Assembly: GCA_037178855.1 (NCBI GenBank)
Contig: JASJZC010000001.1
Coordinates: 558,001-622,000, forward strand
Length of the DNA stretch: 64,000 bases
From: Oscheius sp. JU75
Taxonomy: Eukaryota > Nematoda > Chromadorea > Rhabditida > Rhabditidae
Direction: 5' to 3'
Position 1 is the stretch's first letter. The number at the start of each line of letters is the position of its first letter. A program made the position numbers and the translations under genes. Shown here piece after piece: positions 58,727 to 64,000 of the stretch. The notes under the pieces are model-generated. The model ran no database searches, had not been told where the DNA came from, and saw only the letters and a program-made list of their open reading frames with translations.

Positions 58727-61169
58727 CTCAAGATCAAGTTTTTCATCTCCTCCTCCATTCTCAATTCAATTTTAGGTCTAGTTCCTTTAATGATATTACT
58801 GCCGAGACTGAATAGGGACAAACTATCGTGCTCATAGAACGGCTTTCTAAAACTGATGTATTTTCTAATGCTTCTGTTTCGGTACTTTCTGTGAAACATC
58901 TCCCACGTTGAAATACCAAGCGAATACACGTCGGCTGCAGAATTCACTCCCTGATCGTTAACGACCTCGGGAGCCATATACACGATTGTTCCGATTCTAA
59001 AATAAGCAGTGACAAATGGCATTCGACTTACAAACAAGTGTTTCTCTCCGTAACTGAGGCATCCGGCTTTGCCAAACCAAAGTCGCTGATCTTCAAGACG
59101 TCGATAGTTTCTCCAAGGAGCATGCTAAATTTGGAGTCAACGAAGCCACTCTCCTACCATTTGAACACTCTTACGATCCGTTGAACCAACTTCCTATACC
59201 TCGAACCCCTTCCTATATTTTTTACCCACGTCTCATCTCTCGAACCCACTCTCTTACCCTTTGTACTTGCTTTCCATCCTTTGGACCCACTTCGAATCTT
59301 ATGAAAAACGATAAGCGAATAGTAGTAGTTTATTGCCTATTGCCTCGTACAATAATCGGAGAGTAGTCTACTTGGGAGCAAGTGAGCTGGGAGAAGGCCC
59401 CTCTGTTAGGGATAACGACCTTTATAAAAGCCTACAGAAAATTAATCTTCCTATTACTAAAGCGCAACGGTGTCCGTCCGTCCGTTTGTTACCACGAGCA
59501 AAAAGCTGTCAAGACATAGCATGTCAAGGATTAAAGCGAGTGTCCGGACCTTTTTTTCGACTATGTGTTCTGAGATGGGTCTTGTAGAGAAAAACGCGCT
59601 GATTACGGAAGTGTACCTCTTTTTTGTTTTATCATCGAGGATCACCAACATAGAAGGCCGCAAAGTCGCTACTCCAGAACAAAAGTTACCATTTGCCGAG
59701 AAACTTTCTCGGCAGTACTTGTCAGCTTTGTCTCGACAAGTCACGCGCTTTTTGGCAAGTCAAGGCTAGTTCCAGAAAAAAGAATAATCAGTCGAAATTG
59801 TTGCTTCTGGTATCATGTTGCTCCTTTATTTCTAGATAACTACTCGGAATAGAAGTTGAATGCATCCCAATTGCTTCAGAAACGAATCTACCCTGGTTTA
59901 GGGCGTTCAGTAATCTCCCCCACAGTTTGCACTTCATAGACTAGAGGTTTTCACCCAAAATAATTTCTAAAGATACTCTTATGGAATGAGGCTATCTCGT
60001 TTTTACCTGTGGAACAGTTTCATCTTGATATGGTACTTCGAAACTAATGTTACGTCTTATTTCTAACTCAAAAAGGCTCAACTTTGCAGCTCGAATAAAT
60101 TGCAGAAACAGAAAGCCAGTGCAATCTCGACTTGTTACGACTTGTCAAATTACCTGAATTTTAACTTTTGCGAACTAGAAAAGGGTCCGGACACTCGCTG
60201 TGCACGAGCTCCACCGACATTGTGGCGGTAATTCAAATGGTCGTCTAGCCAGTTTACTGGAGCGACGACAGAACGTGCGACACTTGGCGTTTCAGATAAA
60301 CAACTTACTTTCTTGTATTCACATCTCGATGAATAATGTTTTGGCTGTGAAGATAGGCAATCCCACGACCGGCCTGTTGAATCCAAGAATACACTTGGTT
60401 GTCATTGTACTTTATTGACAGGTCGTGAATAACTGAACTAGCAAAAGAAGTGACGCTATCAACAAAAGATTCACCTGCAGACAAGCTTCCGTTAGCCATA
60501 AATTCCATGACATATCCGCAGCGCATAGCATCGGTTCCGTCTTCAAAGTAGAAAGTGCCCAATAGGCGAACAATGTTTTGGTGACAAATCACCTGAAAGG
60601 GAGCAAAACTCTGAATATTATTCGAGATAGGCATTGGCATTTTTTTTCGGGCACCACGTTCGTGACTAGAAACATGCAAAATCTCGTCAGTTTTTATTCA
60701 TATTTGAGCGCATTTTCAGTGAAAAGAGTCCCGCCACGAACATGTTAAAGGACTATGTTTTCATTCCCAGCTGACCAGACTATAGATCAAGGGCGACAAA
60801 TTTGAAGACTACTGAAAAACACAAAAATGCTCTCTTGTAGTCGAAAATGTGTATGTAGACAGTGCCTCTATTCGAACCTCTTCGGTACTCACTCTGATCA
60901 AGGTTTTGACTTCCTGTTCACTGTACTTATTATTCGGACTTGTGAACACTTTGACCATGACATTCCTATTGCGAAATTAAAATTCTAGTCAGAAAGAAAC
61001 CTCACCCATGAATGTCATGTTTAGCTGCGTAAATAACTCCTTCACCGCCTGCATCTTTCTGGATCAGCTCGGAAAAGTGGCCTCTGGTGAAGCGAGCAAC
61101 GGCTAAAACAGTATGTGAAGGGATTTAGAAGGCACCTGTTTCGGCTGATTCCCAACTGAATGAAGACAT
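58727..61169 (-). CDS. Protein kinase, paralogue of the 23.6-kb kinase; 3' end unresolved
   Basis: Eight exons in phase: 61136-61169, 61006-61102, 60893-60965, 60475-60592, 60309-60432, 59032-59124, 58886-58996 and 58727-58846. Starts MSSFSWESAETAVARFTRGH. Glycine loop DAGGEGVIYAAKH, lysine in VMVKVF, Glu in SEQEVKTLI, then NIVRLLGTFYFEDG, MEFMANGSLS, catalytic loop IIHRDVNTRN, DFG in ISDFGLAKPD, IGTIVYMAPEVV, ADVYSLGISTWEMF and RMEEEMKNLILR. All catalytic residues are present. After the last exon the expected C-lobe end (GHCHYEGMRDGETIF) is present but not in phase, the same kind of break as in the 23.6-kb kinase. The 1.2-kb intron between HRD and DFG exons holds an inverted-repeat element. 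Confidence 0.8.
59535..60199. mobile_element. Inverted-repeat element (MITE-like) in the kinase intron
   Basis: The ends are inverted copies of AGCGAGTGTCCGGACC followed by a T-rich run, at 59535-59555 and 60179-60199. The 665-bp unit has no recognisable transposase. The left flank has GTCCGTCCGT and an ACCACGAGCAAAAAGCTG segment also found near 3072. No clear target-site duplication was identified. Confidence 0.65.
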
Positions 61170-61290
61170 TCAGGGAGCAAAGATGGAATGGTTGGTTGGA
61201 GAAGTTTTTTCTATGAACTGATAACATGGAATCGATAGTGGCTTCGACATGGAAAATCACAGGGAGGTGGACATTCTGGGCTAACTAATA

Positions 61291-62268
61291 CAGCACGGTG
61301 CAAAATTATAGGGCCACTCAGCTTTTTGTGCATTCTGGCGTGGGATGGTGTTTGAAGGTTTCGGGAGGTGTACCAGCGGATTCGGCGGCTTTCAAAACCC
61401 CTGGGTAGGTATGCTTCAGCAATTCAGACGTTTTTTTTTAAGATCAGGCGGGCATTTTTACCAAAAGAGTTGCAGAAGTCTTGGTGCAAAATTATAGGGT
61501 CACTAGACAAAAACGCTTAAGATAATTAACAAAAGTTCATTAAATAAATCAGAAGGGATCTAATAATGCGTAATACCACCATTTCTCTGAATACACTCAA
61601 AAATACGACACGGCATCGACGTAACAAGAGTTTTCAGAAAGTTGGGAAAGAAAACATCCAAATTGAACTTCTTTTCATCGGAAAAGACGACCTGTTGGGT
61701 AAAAATAAAACAGAAGACAAAAGTGACACACCTTTTCCCAATTGGTTATCATGTTAACTCTGCAGAAGTTGAGCCTGGCAACTTTGTGATGTGCTTGAAG
61801 TCGAGAAGCTGGCTTCAGACTCGGATTACGTGCAATGGTTCCGGGATTGTGTACGTAGTTGTTAATCATATTCCTGCTCCGACCCAACTTTTCGGCGATC
61901 TTCTTGTTTGAGAGCCCGACATCTTGAAGAACGTCGGCTTGAGCACGCTCGTCGCTGGACAGTTGGGTACCAAGAGGCATGGTGACTACCAGAGACGAAC
62001 TGCCTTACCCCCATTGACATTTTATATTGACAAGTTGTGATGTGTAAAAGTTTTTAAAAGCGTTTTTGTCTAGTGACCCTATAATTTTGCACCAAGACTT
62101 CTGCAACTCTTTTGGTAAAAATGCCCGCCTGATCTTAAAAAAACGTCTGAACTGCTGAAGCATACCTAGCCAGGTGTTTTGAAAGCCACCGAATCCGCTG
62201 GTGCAACTCCCGAAATCTCCAAACACCATCCCGCGCCGGAATGGGCCCTGTAATTTTGCACCGCACTG
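61291..62268 (-). mobile_element. Tc3-like transposon, internally deleted
   Basis: A 978-bp unit with long inverted terminal repeats of roughly 230 bp (61291 to about 61525 and about 62037 to 62268) starting CAGCACGGTGCAAAATTATA or a close variant, flanked by TA on both sides (61289-61290, 62269-62270). The minus strand encodes a Tc3-type transposase N-terminus from 61980: MPLGTQLSSDERAQADVLQD, GLSNKKIAEKLGRSRNMINN, then directly a later segment LQAHHKVARLNFCRVNMITN with NWEKV. Near 61565-61640 is a C-terminal remnant, TLVTSMPCRIFECIQRNGG, before a stop. The DDE catalytic core between them is gone, so it cannot move by itself. Confidence 0.92.
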
Positions 62269-62330
62269 TATTACAAAAAACCTTCTAAAGGTGTTTCGAG
62301 GTTATCGTGAAAAGATATAAAAAGTCAACC

Positions 62331-62398
62331 TATGTGGGATTCGAACCTCACCGTCTTTGCTTCGTAGTCGGAGCGCTAACCAACTGAGCCATGCGGAC
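62331..62398 (-). repeat. tRNA-Arg(ACG)-like pseudogene
   Basis: The minus strand has GCATGGCTCAGTTGGTTAGC (A box), CCGACTACGAAG resembling the tRNA-Arg(ACG) anticodon arm, and GAGGTTCGAATCCCAC with an extra base in the T stem. The acceptor stem does not pair. Confidence 0.6.
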
Positions 62399-62399
62399 A

Positions 62400-63019
62400 A
62401 AGCTCGCGCCTAGGGATGGCTCCGGGCCGAGCCTTGAAATCTCGTCCCGGCCCTACTCACGCCGAACTTCCCCCATGGTAATCATCCACATCTAGTGGAT
62501 GGTCGTGACAAAAAGGTAGTAGGGAAACAGTCCGGAACAGAACCTGAAAGTCAGTTCTTAAATTATAGACTGGAAATGGTTAAGAGAACTGAAACAGTCA
62601 AATCACTCGCGGGTTTCGTTCCTGTCGAATCTCCAAGTAAAAAACACACACGTGTCTGCAGTGACAACATGTGACATTTAGCATTCCTCCGTCTGCTGAT
62701 TGTCTTGTACGGTGAGCTACTTTTTCAGAATACCCTAGTCTGTCTCTCCATTTTTCAATCTCTCTGTCTTCTTGAATTTATGTGCTTATTGTCTGGTTGA
62801 AGAGGAATAAAGTTCTGTCTTTCTGTCTATCTACCTATACTCTCAAAGTTTTAGTAAAAACCTCTCCAGGGGAATCAAGAGACTCTTCACCCTCAAATCA
62901 AAAGCCATCTAGGCATAAAGTTTCCCTTTCACTTCATGTTGCATTGCACTCTTTGGCCGGCCTCCCCCTCTTCAATCTGACACATTATTCAAAAACCATT
63001 CGGTTCGGAAGCGGGTAGA
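62400..63019. other. No gene seen
   Basis: Spacer between the tRNA-like unit and the last gene; short chance ORFs only. Confidence 0.4.
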
Positions 63020-63723
63020 ATGCCTCCCAGCTACATTTTCATCGCCTCGTGCGCATTCGAATTTCTACTTAAAGTCGTCTTTTACATCCTCCTTATGACC
63101 ATGGAAGATTTCAATGACTGTTCCTCTCCATGCTGGATCCTTCTTGGGAGCATTGTTCTCAGTTTCTACTTCTTACTTTTCGTTTACACCAATGAGGATC
63201 TGGTAAAACTGTTTCCCATAAAAATTGTGATAGTCATAGACCATCAAACAACGGTATGGACCTCTGAAACTCTTCATTCAACCAGTCATCTATATTGCGG
63301 CCCTGGTCAGTTCCGTTTTGTTACGAGGGTTTTCGGTCTCCGGAGGGGACAAAGAGGTCCATCTTTTGGGAACAGATGAGGCTTGAGATTAAGGGGACTC
63401 GCATTTTGAATTTAGATTAACTGCTCTGATAGCCACCAAAGAGAGGGACAGCTTTAGAGATCAGGGTTCAGAGGACAGAGAGACAGAAAAGAGCACAACG
63501 AACATTCCAATCCAGTACCCATAAATCCCGCTTCCAGAACGTCTTGTCAAAGTTGTACGTGGCCTATGCCCTTTCGAAATGTGTGGCTCCCCGTGGGACA
63601 ACCGCTCCAACAATTGACGTTACCCGCCTGTCGGGATGGATGCTCGTTCTCATAGCAGCCACGGCGGCAATAGATGTCGGCCTGGTTTGGATAGGAGCCC
63701 AGTATGATGTTCAGACCTATGAC
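63020..63723 (+). CDS. Multi-pass membrane protein related to the 27.6-kb gene, incomplete
   Basis: Exon 1 starts MPPSYIFIASCAFEFLLKVV and includes PCWILLGSIVLSFYFLLFVY and TNEDL before a GT donor at about 63202. An exon from 63538 after a CTTCCAG acceptor reads NVLSKLYVAYALSKCVAPRG and GWMLVLIAATAAIDVGLVWI, ending QYDVQTYD at a GT at 63724. The layout (two helices, intron, two helices) matches the gene at 27636. A mini-exon at about 63286-63305 (VIYIAAL) would improve the match but its phase is off. Twenty bases downstream begins a duplicated block, so the 3' half may be missing or may continue beyond the window. Confidence 0.5.
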
Positions 63724-63742
63724 GTCAGATTTTTCCTTCACC

Positions 63743-63945
63743 TTCTGTAATCGACAAGATTAGGACAGGAACATAGAAATGGATGAGAAAAGTAGGAATA
63801 TGTCCGCCGGATACGTTTTTCACTCACCAGCTGATCTAACGGGTTGGGTTAATTGACCCAACCCGTTGGCAAATCATTGTGTACAGAAATTGACTTGCAG
63901 GGTGGGAAAACAATGACTATGATGGGAGGATACGGGAAACGGTGC
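63743..63945. repeat. Duplicate of the coiled-coil gene's upstream flank
   Basis: Same order of matching segments as 56187-56350, with an added inverted repeat ACGGGTTGGGTT / AATTGACCCAACCCGT at about 63838-63866. Confidence 0.85.
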
Positions 63946-64000
63946 AGAAAGACAGAGACGGAGAGACAAAGGGACAGAGAGACAGAGAGTCAACTGCTGT

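Noticed and set aside
59470-59769. 99-codon ORF at the left end of the inverted-repeat element
   Set aside because: It crosses the element boundary and has no transposase-like motif on either strand.

Overview
The window is eukaryotic and most likely comes from a rhabditid nematode (Caenorhabditis or a close relative). Genes are cut by many very short GT-AG introns of about 40-60 nt ending in TTTCAG-like acceptors. They include a nematode cuticle collagen, a nematode-type seven-transmembrane chemoreceptor, a Cys-loop acetylcholine receptor subunit and a clear GLD-2 cytoplasmic poly(A) polymerase. Introns and spacers are full of imperfect TCTCTGTC/GACAGAGA tracts. The species cannot be named from sequence alone.

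Layout. 0-2 kb: minus-strand multi-exon protein running off the left edge. 2-11 kb: mostly non-coding, with one intact tRNA-Leu(CAG), several decayed tRNA-like repeats and a broken cysteine-rich peptide gene. 11.5-12.2 kb: lysine-rich secreted protein. 12.4-13.3 kb: small multi-pass membrane protein. 13.8-15.7 kb: complete 332-aa chemoreceptor whose first intron carries a 590-bp deleted Tc1/mariner element. 16.1-17.4 kb: an orphan cysteine-rich exon and a decayed mariner. 17.6-18.9 kb: cuticle collagen with a TATA box. 20-21.9 kb: alpha-type nicotinic receptor subunit. 22-26.4 kb: divergent duplicated transmembrane-protein genes, an active-looking kinase and a degenerate pseudokinase. 26.6-29.6 kb: multi-pass membrane proteins. 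30.6-48.8 kb: gld-2, 15 exons in phase, with two candidate first exons 7 kb apart. 48.8-53.2 kb: no gene seen. 53.2-56.2 kb: an orphan exon, two cysteine-rich peptide loci and a coiled-coil BAR-like protein. 56.9-61.2 kb: Kelch-repeat protein and a second kinase of the same family as the one at 23.6 kb. 61.3-62.3 kb: Tc3-like deletion derivative with about 230-bp terminal repeats. 63.0 kb to the end: a four-helix membrane protein related to the 28-kb gene, followed by a duplicate of the BAR-like gene's upstream region.

Gene models were assembled by hand from splice-site consensus and codon phase. Where every junction keeps phase (gld-2, chemoreceptor, nAChR, collagen, BAR-like, Kelch, 27.6-kb membrane gene) the model is strong. 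Both kinase loci show a phase break near the C-terminal end of the domain. Much of the rest is a mobile-element landscape: four DNA-transposon remnants, one further inverted-repeat element, about 17 tRNA-like sequences and about nine copies of a TTCTACAAAGTTGTAGA-type inverted-repeat module, part of which sits upstream of tRNA-like units.
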